Below are positions 34,370 to 42,150 of a DNA stretch of 64,000 bases, piece after piece (position 1 is the first letter of the stretch; each line of letters begins with the position of its first letter). Made by a program: the position numbers and the translations under genes. Source of the DNA: Thalassolituus alkanivorans (GTDB lineage Bacteria; Pseudomonadota; Gammaproteobacteria; Pseudomonadales; Oceanobacteraceae); assembly GCF_020447205.1 (NCBI RefSeq), contig NZ_JAJAEL010000011.1:1-64000 (forward strand). The letters are read 5' to 3'. The notes beneath the pieces are model-generated. The model had not been told where the DNA came from and made no database searches. It worked only from the letters and a program-made list of their open reading frames with translations.

Positions 34370-35008
34370 TGGCCGCCCGCACAGCGCTACTCAGCAGAGC
34401 CTGAACCTGCCCGACTATGCGTAATACAGCATTGCCGCCTTGTGCCAGTTGTAACTGTTTCTATCAATTATTGAATCGCTCCCTGAAGTTCAGTACTCTC
34501 GAGCCTCAGCAGGGATGCCACCATATCGTACGAACACAGCGTCCGGACACACGCCCTCCCCGCTTACAATCCCGAATGATAAAACCACGCGATTCCTGCC
34601 CTGCGTATACAAGGATGGGCGGCAGCGTGTCTGGAGTACAAGCACCACCTGAACGATTTTCACTGCCGGAAAAGTACTGAAAATCACCGACGCAAAATAA
34701 TATACAAACAACCAGTATATTTTACTGTTTTCGGAATCTGATGCGCGTTTACGCTCCGGCAGTAAAACGCGCATGCGCAGATTGACACCTTCAGTTCAGA
34801 AAGAATGGAAGAAAATCAATCACTTAAGATTCTGCGAAAAGTGATAACGCGCAAAGTGTAAAGAGCGCTTGAAGGTAAAAGCGCGCATGCGCGTTTATAT
34901 CCTGACAAGAAAGAAAATAACGATGATTTTTACAGCCCTGACAGTGGTTTAGGCTGGGAATCTGAACAAGGGTTTAGGTGTGTTAATGAGCATGCTTACT
35001 AAGAAACT
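34370..35008. other. Gene-less left flank of the cassette array
   Basis: About 640 bp without a convincing gene; open frames here are short with poor composition. The motif ATGCGCGTTT occurs at 34741-34750, inverted at 34765-34774 (10-bp dyad with 14-nt loop) and again at 34887-34896 inside the palindrome CGCGCATGCGCG (34882-34893). GC drops sharply from about 34690 onward. No integrase or attI could be identified. Confidence 0.5.
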
Positions 35009-35015
35009 GTTAGCA
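35009..35015 (+). other. attC/attI-like recombination core at the array's left edge
   Basis: GTTAGCA fits the R' core loosely (GTTRRRY) and sits 26 bp before the first cassette start, the same offset seen for the other four cassettes (18-24 bp). It may be a relic attC or attI end. Confidence 0.4.
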
Positions 35016-35034
35016 TTTATGAAAGGGATTTCGT

Positions 35035-35373
35035 ATGAAGTATCAAGGTCAGTTATATTTTAAAGATGATGATGTTATTAATGTTGTCTCTTTTATTATT
35101 CGTGAAGATAAGAAATCATTGGCCTTTGACGTAATAGCCAGTTGGGGAGGATTAGGAAAATGGAGAAGGTCTGGCGTAGCTAGTCTTAAAAGTGGTATTT
35201 TCGAATCCGAAATAGAAAAATCTCTTCAAGTGGAAACAGGTCAGCAAGGTGTTCCGTGCAAGCTTCGATTTCTAATAGAAGACGAGTCGAAAGATTTTTT
35301 AACAATTTCTGGTTCTTGGTCAGAAGATGGTGAAAAATATGAATTTGAAGGTGACTTAGAACCCAAATGCTAA
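35035..35373 (+). CDS. Integron cassette 1: hypothetical protein
   Basis: 112 aa, low GC, predicted mostly beta strands (YQGQLYFKDDDVINVVSFIIRED; KLRFLIEDESKDFLTISGSW; KYEFEGDLEPKC). No family recognised. The stop codon lies inside the start of attC1, as is typical of cassettes. GAAAGGG ribosome site. Confidence 0.75.
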   Translation: MKYQGQLYFKDDDVINVVSFIIREDKKSLAFDVIASWGGLGKWRRSGVASLKSGIFESEIEKSLQVETGQQGVPCKLRFLIEDESKDFLTISGSWSEDGEKYEFEGDLEPKC

Positions 35374-35456
35374 CAAACCGCTGAAATTCGTTAGGCCACA
35401 AAAAACGTGGCCTTCACTAGGACTCGCTTCGCTCGCCCTCTAGCGGAGCGTTAGGC
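35369..35456 (+). other. attC site 1
   Basis: R'' core GCTAACA at the left, R' core GTTAGGC at 35450-35456. L''/L' complementarity is CCGCT with AGCGG. The central variable part folds as GGCCAC-AAAAAAC-GTGGCC and a GCTTCGCTCG arm. About 88 bp. Confidence 0.85.
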
Positions 35457-35467
35457 AAAGGCTGAAT

Positions 35468-36178
35468 ATGAACCAACACAAAGAGTATCTAATAAAAATA
35501 TTTGAAGTTGGCGCGGCGAAATTTGGCATATGCTGCTTCATAATTGCGCTCATAACACCATCACTTGGAAAGCTTGGCGTATACGCAGCCTATGCAACAT
35601 ATCTCGCGGCATTAGCCTGCTTCTATTTTGCTACGTTTAAAATATGGTCATCAGAGCAAATTAAGAAATCTGAGGCGCTCACAGTTCAGATACTGGAGGC
35701 AAGCGGGCGATTCTCAAGTGGTAATGGGCACTCCTTCAACAAGGCAAGCTTAAAAGCAGAGCTCTGCATAATAAATAATCAATCCACTCCAGCCAGTCTA
35801 AGCGACCTTATTTTCACCGTAGAAGAAGATAAAAAATACAAGATCAAACTGCTAACCCCAGTGAAAGCGTTTAATAAAGTAGACTCCAGCCCAATACAGA
35901 ACTCCGCTGTTCTCGCACCTAATTCATCTCTACTGGTCACTCTGCAAGGAGAACTCGAAGGGAGTTTCAGCAATGCAGAAGAGCAAGCAATGTTTTTAAG
36001 AGACCACAAGCACCTGAGCGGAACGCTTAAATACAAAACAACTACAACCACAGCAACAAATGTGCTTACCCAGCCAACTGATTTCGACTTAACATATGTC
36101 AGAGAGCGCTTTCAGGGGGAGTGGCAAAAGCACAACTTCAAAGAGGCTCTAGCCATACTATGTGCCTCAGATGCCTAA
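35468..36178 (+). CDS. Integron cassette 2: membrane-anchored hypothetical protein
   Basis: 236 aa. Two hydrophobic segments at about residues 18-35 and 39-57, then a soluble domain of about 175 residues. The frame ends in the first bases of attC2 (...ILCASDA). The layout (short N-terminal hairpin plus soluble beta-rich domain) suggests a membrane-tethered effector or sensor, but no family is recognised. Starts 18 bp past the R' point of attC1. Confidence 0.75.
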   Translation: MNQHKEYLIKIFEVGAAKFGICCFIIALITPSLGKLGVYAAYATYLAALACFYFATFKIWSSEQIKKSEALTVQILEASGRFSSGNGHSFNKASLKAELCIINNQSTPASLSDLIFTVEEDKKYKIKLLTPVKAFNKVDSSPIQNSAVLAPNSSLLVTLQGELEGSFSNAEEQAMFLRDHKHLSGTLKYKTTTTTATNVLTQPTDFDLTYVRERFQGEWQKHNFKEALAILCASDA

Positions 36179-36249
36179 CAAATGGTTCAAATCGCTCGCT
36201 CCGCTCGCTGGGACGGGCTAAAGCCCGCCCCTTAACCAAACGTTAAAAG
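36173..36249 (+). other. attC site 2
   Basis: R'' core GCCTAAC at 36173-36179, R' core GTTAAAA at 36242-36248, L''/L' pair TGGTT/AACCA. The central arms GCTCGCTCC.. and GGACGGGCTAAAGCCCGCCC match the same attC type as site 1 (shared CGCTCG words). Confidence 0.85.
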
Positions 36250-36261
36250 GCACCCACGGAA

Positions 36262-36627
36262 ATGAGTAAGTTCAAGCATCATAGTAACTTTCCAAAGGAG
36301 AAACATATACAAAGCTACCTCTTTCCAAACTTGTGCTTTGAATGCTGCAAGAGCTTTAAAAAACCGCAAGCGCCGGAATTAAGAAAGTGTCCTGAGTGCG
36401 GTGGGGTTCTAATTGAGGTGGGTCGAAAATTTTCTGCGCCCAAAGCCACTGATAAGGCTCAGTGGGAGAAAGTTAGATTTTTAGTGGAGCATGGTTTCCT
36501 GTTCCAATCAGTCTACGAACAAAGGGAAGATGGTGGCTTTTATCATGTCGCATACCCAGCGTCGCTCAAGGAGGCAAAAGAGTTTGTAGTAAAGTATAAG
36601 GAGCAGGCCGTTGACTCTACCTTTTAA
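36262..36627 (+). CDS. Integron cassette 3: zinc-ribbon protein
   Basis: 121 aa. A zinc ribbon is visible at about residues 25-48 (CFECC..CPECGG). The C-terminal half is helical and Lys/Glu-rich, with no known family. Starts 20 bp past the attC2 recombination point; its TAA overlaps the R'' core of attC3. Confidence 0.7.
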   Translation: MSKFKHHSNFPKEKHIQSYLFPNLCFECCKSFKKPQAPELRKCPECGGVLIEVGRKFSAPKATDKAQWEKVRFLVEHGFLFQSVYEQREDGGFYHVAYPASLKEAKEFVVKYKEQAVDSTF

Positions 36628-36696
36628 CAAGTCAATCAACTTCGCGCCTACGGCACCGGACGCAGCAAAGCTGCGCCGGTTATTGAAACGTTAGGC
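36622..36696 (+). other. attC site 3
   Basis: Left core TTTTAAC, right core GTTAGGC at 36690-36696; L'' AATCAA pairs with L' TTATTG/TTGAAA. Contains the stem CGGACGCAG..CTGCGCCGG also found in site 4, so both belong to a second attC type. Confidence 0.85.
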
Positions 36697-36709
36697 GAAA
36701 AGGAACATC

Positions 36710-37315
36710 ATGAACTCAATCAATACCGGGCAGGTTTTTAGTCATGAATTAGATGGATGGTCTGTCTCTTGGGAGAGCGATGGCAATTATCGTCATTGGT
36801 GCCACCAAATAAAAAATCCAAACTGGAATTCTTTGTTAGTCGTAATGTTTAATCCTGGAAGCCTGAGTGGAGATGGATCAAACCTAAATAAAGATACAAC
36901 TTTGAGAATTCTGAGAGAAGTTTGTGGTTCAGCAAATCTAAATCCTTATGTCATAAATCTTTTTGACTATGCCAGTCCGTCACCACAGAATCTATTCGAT
37001 AACTGGCACTTAAGAGATTCAAGTAGCATTGTTTTTGACAAGCTGCCGTTGTCAATTTTCCAAAGCTATATATTGGCTTACGGAGATTATGAAAACTGGG
37101 GGCAACGTGATGCCGAAATAAAAGAAAGGCAGGCATTAGTCCTTAGTCACCTAGAATCACTAAATGAAATTTTATTGCCAAAAAACAATTCAGGCACGCC
37201 AAAACACCCCATGATTTGGCAAAGACAGAAGTTAAAACCAAGCATCAGCGCGTTGTTGCAAGCAGCGCCTAACAAGTCAAAGCACTCGGACGCAGAAAGC
37301 TGCGCCGGTGTTTGA
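36710..37315 (+). CDS. Integron cassette 4: DUF1643-like protein
   Basis: 201 aa. LLVVMFNPGSLSGDGSNLNKDTTLRILREVC and NPYVINLFDYASPSPQNL match the DUF1643 layout (NPS..DDPT..R, then NLF.Y..P), function unknown. The last dozen residues (KSKHSDAESCAGV) are encoded by the attC4 site itself, so the native C-terminus may be shorter in other genomes. Starts 20 bp past attC3. Confidence 0.75.
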   Translation: MNSINTGQVFSHELDGWSVSWESDGNYRHWCHQIKNPNWNSLLVVMFNPGSLSGDGSNLNKDTTLRILREVCGSANLNPYVINLFDYASPSPQNLFDNWHLRDSSSIVFDKLPLSIFQSYILAYGDYENWGQRDAEIKERQALVLSHLESLNEILLPKNNSGTPKHPMIWQRQKLKPSISALLQAAPNKSKHSDAESCAGV

Positions 37316-37325
37316 GGCGTTAGCC
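37267..37325 (+). other. attC site 4
   Basis: Short, 59 bp. R'' GCCTAAC 37267-37273, R' GTTAGCC 37319-37325. CGGACGCAG-AAAG-CTGCGCCGG central stem as in site 3; L''/L' pair CAAA/TTTG. Confidence 0.82.
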
Positions 37326-37342
37326 GTAAACGGTACATTACG

Positions 37343-37867
37343 ATGGACGACGTTATTGAAAAAATCTGGCAGAAATTCGCTAAACAAAACTTGACTAAAA
37401 GGGATGTGGCTTTAAGAAGAGGAACGAACTATAAAAAAGCCGCGCCTTGGGTAAATGGAGTAGCAAGCCCAGCATTGCCGACAACCATGCTTTCAAACGT
37501 TACTGTTTATGAAAGCTGGTTAAACCCACACAATATGGGAATAGCTAAAAATCTAATTGCTCACAAAAAAGACTTAACAGTTCGCGAGTTGCTTTATGAG
37601 ATGTGTTATCAAATGAAAGAAGGGAATACTGAATACCCCTATGTTTGGTGGGTGTGGCCACACACGTCAAAAACGCGTGCTATTCATGAAGATTCTAATG
37701 GCGTGACCTTCGTCAAACTCGGGAATAAGTGGCAAATGGCATTTTCTATTCAGGCTATGGGCGCATTAGCGGGGGCGCAAGGAGCTTCAAGTTACGAAGA
37801 GTTACCAAGGAATGCATACTTTGTGTCGTGGGAAAATGAGGAAACAGCGCGTGCCCATATGTCATAA
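37343..37867 (+). CDS. Integron cassette 5: hypothetical protein
   Basis: 174 aa, low GC. VIEKIWQKFAKQNLTKRDVALRRGTNYKKAAPWVNG at the N-terminus looks helix-forming; Trp-rich centre (YPYVWWVWPHTSKTRAIHEDSNG). No family recognised. Starts 24 bp past attC4. Followed by a truncated attC. Confidence 0.7.
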   Translation: MDDVIEKIWQKFAKQNLTKRDVALRRGTNYKKAAPWVNGVASPALPTTMLSNVTVYESWLNPHNMGIAKNLIAHKKDLTVRELLYEMCYQMKEGNTEYPYVWWVWPHTSKTRAIHEDSNGVTFVKLGNKWQMAFSIQAMGALAGAQGASSYEELPRNAYFVSWENEETARAHMS

Positions 37868-37870
37868 ATC

Positions 37871-37910
37871 GGCTAACAAATACAGCTAGCAGGACAATGA
37901 TCTTGCCCCG
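37871..37910 (+). other. Truncated attC (array right end)
   Basis: GGCTAACA at 37871-37878 is a normal left attC core, but no GTTRRRY core follows before the sequence changes. An inverted repeat GGACACC (37918-37924) / GGTGTCC (37941-37947) begins 40 bp later, so the attC may have been cut by an insertion or deletion. Confidence 0.55.
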
Positions 37911-37917
37911 CTTTAAC

Positions 37918-38039
37918 GGACACCAAATTTAAACCGACGAGGTGTCCAATGCCAAAAATAACTCAGCTAAGAAAGACTTTGATTTTGACCGACATAACCA
38001 CCAAATCCGAATATCCATTACCCTAAAATAAAGTAATCT
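37918..38039 (+). other. Gene-less junction segment, possible insertion-sequence relic
   Basis: About 120 bp between the truncated attC and the HhH gene. GGACACC/GGTGTCC flank ATTTAAACCGACGA, then ATGCCAAAAATAA starts a short frame that reads like a degenerate transposase start (25 residues). No full IS is present. The IS suggestion is weak. Confidence 0.3.
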
Positions 38040-38276
38040 ATGAAATTTTCTGAACCTGAAAAAGAAGCCCTGCTGGCGCTGAAGGGCGTTGGCCCGACCG
38101 TGATCAAACGCTTTGAGGAAATTGGTATCAGTTCGCTGGCTGAGCTGGCCACTTACAACGCAGAAGATATCGCCGAGAGAGTGGCTCAGATGCTGAGAAC
38201 CACCTGCTGGAAAAACAGCCCACAAGCGAAAGCGGCAATTAATGCCGCGATTGAACGGGCCAAAGCCGGTTTATAA
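38040..38276 (+). CDS. Helix-hairpin-helix domain protein (Cdd1-like)
   Basis: 78 aa. LLALKGVGPTVIKRFEEIGISSLAELA (about 10-36) is a helix-hairpin-helix DNA-binding motif, and the remainder is helical. It resembles the small 'pathogenicity locus Cdd1' family. Its coding GC is back at genome level, so the cassette region ends before it. Confidence 0.8.
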   Translation: MKFSEPEKEALLALKGVGPTVIKRFEEIGISSLAELATYNAEDIAERVAQMLRTTCWKNSPQAKAAINAAIERAKAGL

Positions 38277-38291
38277 GCGGAAATTTATGCG

Positions 38292-38699
38292 ATGAAACGT
38301 ACAACACTGAATATTATTATTTTCCTGTTGGGAGCTACCACTGGCTTGTTCAGTGCCTGGGTTTGTTCCTATCGCGAAAGTCCGTCTGCAGCAGAACAAC
38401 AGCCATTACTGAAAAATGTGATGCGCTATGCCAGCACGGAAATTGCCGCAGAGAATTATGCCTGTGAAGGCAGCCCGGTTACCACAGTGGGCGCTGTTAT
38501 TGCCTCGCTGCTGGAAATGAATAATACAACCAGCAGAAACCGCCTGAGTTACGGTTGTTATAACGGGGTCTGTACGCTATCGGTTTCCGATTGCAAACCC
38601 TGGCAGAATCAGGAATGTTCCACCCGATTTTTAAAATTTGAGCGCGATAATCAGCAGCAGATTCTGCCAGACAGTTTCAGTTGCCTTGATATGCCCTGA
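38292..38699 (+). CDS. Hypothetical membrane-anchored protein
   Basis: 135 aa. One N-terminal hydrophobic segment (about 6-25), then a periplasmic domain with six Cys (C58, C88, C93, C100, C107 and C131 approximately), so disulfides are likely. No family recognised. Starts 15 bp after the HhH gene. Confidence 0.6.
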   Translation: MKRTTLNIIIFLLGATTGLFSAWVCSYRESPSAAEQQPLLKNVMRYASTEIAAENYACEGSPVTTVGAVIASLLEMNNTTSRNRLSYGCYNGVCTLSVSDCKPWQNQECSTRFLKFERDNQQQILPDSFSCLDMP

Positions 38700-38738
38700 A
38701 CTCTCTTTGTTGTTAAAACTCTCTTTGTTGTTAAAACT
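38700..38738 (+). repeat. 18-bp direct tandem repeat, two copies
   Basis: The unit CTCTTTGTTGTTAAAACT occurs twice in tandem at 38703-38720 and 38721-38738, in the gap between the membrane-anchored gene and the GNAT gene. Confidence 0.85.
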
Positions 38739-38752
38739 TCCTCCGGATAATT

Positions 38753-39277
38753 ATGATCAGACCCGCTGCCGGTATCCGTCTGGATACCACAACCTCCCCC
38801 ACTACGCAGCCCCCACCCGGCGCAGGCAGCACACAGGCAGCCCGCAGTGATATCGACGCTATACTGACAGTCTGGCTGGATGCGTCCGTTAAAGCCCATG
38901 ATTTTATTGAGTCATCATTCTGGCAGTCTCAGCTGGATAATATGCGAGATGTGTATTTACCCAACTCCGATGTCTGGGTATTTGAGCTGAATGCACAGGT
39001 TGTCGGTTTTTATGCTCTGCATAACAACACGCTGGCTGCCATCTTTGTTGCTCCGCAACAGCAGGGTCGGGGCATTGGTAAACAATTATTAAATCACGCC
39101 AAACAGCAGCGCAATGAGCTGCATCTTACGGTATATAAAGCCAACGAACCCAGCTGTCGTTTTTACCGGAGTCAGGGCTTTACACTGGTTCGGGAACAAA
39201 CCGACAGTCATACCGGACACACTGAATTACTGCTGCACTTTACGGCTCAGTCCGCCACACGTAAGCAAAGGAGATGA
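38753..39277 (+). CDS. GNAT-family N-acetyltransferase (YjaB-like)
   Basis: 174 aa. Acetyl-CoA-binding motif A is IFVAPQQQGRGIGKQLLNHA (about 101-120); ASVKAHDFIESSFWQ and NEPSCRFYRSQGFTLV match YjaB-type enzymes. The first about 35 residues hold a Thr/Pro/Ala-rich insert (TTTSPTTQPPPGAG) unlike its relatives. Its stop overlaps the methyltransferase start by 4 bp, so the two are translationally coupled. Confidence 0.82.
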   Translation: MIRPAAGIRLDTTTSPTTQPPPGAGSTQAARSDIDAILTVWLDASVKAHDFIESSFWQSQLDNMRDVYLPNSDVWVFELNAQVVGFYALHNNTLAAIFVAPQQQGRGIGKQLLNHAKQQRNELHLTVYKANEPSCRFYRSQGFTLVREQTDSHTGHTELLLHFTAQSATRKQRR

Positions 39278-39894
39278 CGATGAAGGATTCAAAGACATTC
39301 TGGGATAACAGTGCACAGCGCTATGCCAAAAGCCGGATTCAGGATGAAGCGGCCTACCGTAAGAAGCTGGAAATAACCCAGCGCTATCTGCAACCCGATT
39401 GGTCAGTACTGGAGTTTGGCTGTGGCACCGGCAGCACCGCGATGGTTCATGCGCCGTATGTTAAAGAGGTTCTGGCAACGGATATTTCCGACAATATGCT
39501 GGCCATTGCGGCACAGAAAACCAAAGATGCTGGTATCGGTAATATCCGTTTTCAGCAGGGAACGCTGGAAAGTATTAATCCACCCGTCGCTAGCTTTGAC
39601 GCCGTGCTGGGGCTGAATATCCTGCATCTGCTGGAAGATCCGGATTCCGCTATCAGCGCCAGTTATAAAGCGTTAAAACCGGGTGGCGTATTTATTACCA
39701 GCACGGCACTGGTGAAGGAAATGAATATCTTGTGGCGTATGCTGATTCCGGTTATGCAGGTGCTGAATCTGGCGCCCTTTGTACATCGTTTTAATAAAAC
39801 GGAGTTAGTGGAAAAACTGAATCATGCAGGCTTCAGTATCGATCATCTCTGGCAACCGGCAGCACAGTCCGTTTTTATTGTTGCCAGAAAATAA
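39274..39894 (+). CDS. Class I SAM-dependent methyltransferase
   Basis: 206 aa. Motif I VLEFGCGTGSTAM (about 46-58), acidic motif VLATDIS and the GGVFITS block. Substrate unknown; the C-terminal hydrophobic patch (MLIPVMQVLNLAPFV) hints at a lipid or quinone-like substrate (weak). Pairs with the GNAT gene through the ATGA overlap. Confidence 0.85.
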   Translation: MTMKDSKTFWDNSAQRYAKSRIQDEAAYRKKLEITQRYLQPDWSVLEFGCGTGSTAMVHAPYVKEVLATDISDNMLAIAAQKTKDAGIGNIRFQQGTLESINPPVASFDAVLGLNILHLLEDPDSAISASYKALKPGGVFITSTALVKEMNILWRMLIPVMQVLNLAPFVHRFNKTELVEKLNHAGFSIDHLWQPAAQSVFIVARK

Positions 39895-39906
39895 TCAGAG
39901 GTTTTC

Positions 39907-40608
39907 TCAGGCTTTTTTATCGTCCTGAATCCGGCTGTAACCCAGAATCCAGTAGCTCATCAGCCGGTAGGTAAAATAGCAGACAAAACCGGCAAAAATC
40001 GTATCACTTAAAAAGTGTCCGCCCTGTACAATACGCCCGGCGCTGACCACAATTCCCACGGCCATACCAGCCCAGAACCAGCTGCGGCGGCGGAAAACCC
40101 AGGCAAAAGCCATCAACCAGAATCCCATCGCCGCATGTCCGCTAACGAAAGATTTACATTTTTTTGCACACTGGTCTGAAATCACAAAGGCCGGAGTAAA
40201 ACCACTGTGGCCGCCAAATTCCTGCACCTGCTTTGGCCGCGCGCGGTCAAAACCTTCTTTAAATACGGTATGCACCAGAATGCCGGGGCCCGCCAGCAAC
40301 GACACCAGAATAAATACCCAGGCTTTGCGCTGCGCCTGCGCAATACCGCCTTTAACAAAGGTCAGCGCCACGGCAATCAGTAAAACCGGCACCAGCACAT
40401 AGGGTACATAACGGAATAACGCATACACCGACTCGCTGATCGGATGGTTGGCCAGCGGCCAGTTACCCTGTTCTGCGTCGTAAAACCAGCGGCTGACGCT
40501 CAGATCAATCTGTGGAAACGCGATAAAAACTGCGGCCAGAAGAATAAATAAAATCCAATCGATGTGCTGTTTTACAAAAGCCATGTGGGTTAAATCCGCG
40601 TTAAACAT
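39907..40608 (-). CDS. PAP2-family membrane phosphatase
   Basis: 233 aa with six hydrophobic segments. The three PAP2 motifs are present: KEGFDRARP (about 116-124), SFVSGHAA (about 151-158) and GRIVQGGHFLSD (about 187-198), with the catalytic His in the second and third. Likely acts on phosphatidate, undecaprenyl-PP or lipid A phosphate. Start could also be Met9 (40584). Confidence 0.85.
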   Translation of the reverse strand: MFNADLTHMAFVKQHIDWILFILLAAVFIAFPQIDLSVSRWFYDAEQGNWPLANHPISESVYALFRYVPYVLVPVLLIAVALTFVKGGIAQAQRKAWVFILVSLLAGPGILVHTVFKEGFDRARPKQVQEFGGHSGFTPAFVISDQCAKKCKSFVSGHAAMGFWLMAFAWVFRRRSWFWAGMAVGIVVSAGRIVQGGHFLSDTIFAGFVCYFTYRLMSYWILGYSRIQDDKKA

Positions 40609-40781
40609 AAAGAGCGCAAGGATAACGGTTTTAATGCCAACAGCCCAGTGACCAGCTCCTGTCAGGCTTTCATCTGTCAGGCTTTCTTACAGGGCTTAAC
40701 GGCACGACTTTCTTTCGTGGCTTAAAAGCACGGCTTTCTTACGCGTTCTTCCGGCGCCCTTCTGTTACTTGCGACTTACCC

Positions 40782-40802
40782 TTCTCTCTTCTCTCTTCTC
40801 TC
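40782..40802 (+). repeat. 7-bp tandem repeat TTCTCTC, three units
   Basis: Three exact units, then TTCTT, about 30 bp upstream of the Zur-like box. Upstream (40660-40750) the words GGCTTTCTTAC and GGCTTAA repeat imperfectly. Confidence 0.8.
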
Positions 40803-40830
40803 TTCTTATCTTGCTTTCTCAAATCCATAA

Positions 40831-40847
40831 ATGTTACGTTATAACAT
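40831..40847. promoter_or_regulatory. Zur-like box upstream of the CobW gene
   Basis: ATGTTACGTTATAACAT matches the gammaproteobacterial Zur consensus TGTTATANTATAACA with two central substitutions; outer arms TGTTA/TAACA are exact. It lies 43 bp before the CobW start, within the likely promoter. Confidence 0.75.
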
Positions 40848-40889
40848 ATATTAATTATGATAAATCACGCAACCCGGTACGAGGATTCT

Positions 40890-42128
40890 ATGAACGCCCC
40901 TGCGACTTCCCCCACCCATTCAACTCCGGCGATGGCCGATACCCGTCTGCCGGTTACCGTACTGTCTGGCTTTCTGGGAGCCGGTAAAACCACCCTGCTC
41001 AATCATATTCTGCATAACCGCGATAACCGCCGGGTGGCGGTAATTGTGAATGATATGAGCGAGGTGAATATCGATGCTGCCTTCGTAAAAGACGAAGTTG
41101 AGCTGAAGCGCGGTGAAGAAAAACTGGTGGAAATGAGCAACGGCTGCATTTGCTGCACCCTGCGCGAAGACCTGTTAATTGAGGTACGCCAACTGGCGGA
41201 AGCCGGGCGCTTTGATTATCTGGTGATTGAATCCACCGGCATCGCCGAGCCGCTGCCGGTGGCTGAAACCTTTACCTTCGCCGATGAAGATGGCGTCAGC
41301 CTGTCGGATATTGCCCGTCTGGATACCATGGTCACGGTGGTGGATGCGGTGAATTTTCTGCAGGATTTTGACGCTGCCCGTTCATTGCAGGAAAGCGGTG
41401 AATCCTTGGGTGAGGACGACCAGCGCAGTGTCAGCGACCTGCTGATTGATCAGATCGAATTCTGCGACAAGCTGTTGATCAGCAAAACCGATCTGGTCAG
41501 CGCCGAACAACTGCAGCGCCTGCAGGCCATTCTGCACAGTCTGAATCCACGCGCCGAACAGATCCCGATGGTTAAGGGCAATGCGCCGCTGGATAAAGTG
41601 CTGGGCACCGGCAGCTTTGATTTTGACCAGGCCGCTCAGGCACCGGGCTGGCTGCAGGAATTACGCGGCGAGCATCATCCGGAAACCGAGGAATACGGTA
41701 TCGGCAGTTTTGTGTACCGTGCGCGCAAACCGTTTCATCCGCAAAAATTCTGGGATTTTCTGCATCAGGACTGGCCAGACGGCAAGCTGCTGCGCTCCAA
41801 AGGCTATTTCTGGCTGGCCAGCCGCCCGCAATTTGCCGGTCAATGGAGTCAGGCTGGCGGAATTGCCCACCATGGTTTTGCCGGCATGTTCTGGAAAGCC
41901 GTACCCGATGAGCGCTGGCCACAGGATGAAGAATCCCTCGCCTATATCCGCGAAAAATGGGTGGAGCCTTTTGGTGATATGCGCCAGGAGCTGGTGTTTA
42001 TTGGTCAGGGCCTCAACCAACAGGACGTCCACCAGCAGCTGGACGCCTGCCTGCTGAACGACGACGAACTGCTGGCCGGGCAAGAGCTCTGGCAACAACT
42101 GCCCGACCCATTCCCCGCCTGGGAGTAA
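40890..42128 (+). CDS. CobW/COG0523-family GTPase, zinc-starvation chaperone type
   Basis: 412 aa from ATG 40890 (GAGGA site). Walker [16 protein letters not shown], the metal motif [11 protein letters not shown] (CxCC), [17 protein letters not shown]-like SKTDLVSAE and a CobW_C domain (about 280-390). Such Zur-regulated COG0523 proteins (ZigA/YeiR group) are thought to redistribute zinc to essential enzymes during starvation. Zur-like box upstream. Confidence 0.9.
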   Translation: MNAPATSPTHSTPAMADTRLPVTVLSGFLGAGKTTLLNHILHNRDNRRVAVIVNDMSEVNIDAAFVKDEVELKRGEEKLVEMSNGCICCTLREDLLIEVRQLAEAGRFDYLVIESTGIAEPLPVAETFTFADEDGVSLSDIARLDTMVTVVDAVNFLQDFDAARSLQESGESLGEDDQRSVSDLLIDQIEFCDKLLISKTDLVSAEQLQRLQAILHSLNPRAEQIPMVKGNAPLDKVLGTGSFDFDQAAQAPGWLQELRGEHHPETEEYGIGSFVYRARKPFHPQKFWDFLHQDWPDGKLLRSKGYFWLASRPQFAGQWSQAGGIAHHGFAGMFWKAVPDERWPQDEESLAYIREKWVEPFGDMRQELVFIGQGLNQQDVHQQLDACLLNDDELLAGQELWQQLPDPFPAWE

Positions 42129-42150
42129 CCCCGCTCACGACAGTTCAGGC

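Noticed and set aside
34417-34774. Small open frames in the cassette-array left flank
   Set aside because: Poor protein composition, overlapping on both strands, and no start signals.
36181-36240. tRNA-like GGTTCAAATC word
   Set aside because: Belongs to attC site 2; no cloverleaf or acceptor stem can be formed.
35369-37325. CRISPR array
   Set aside because: The recurring cores are attC ends spaced by genes, not identical short repeats with uniform spacers; no cas genes.
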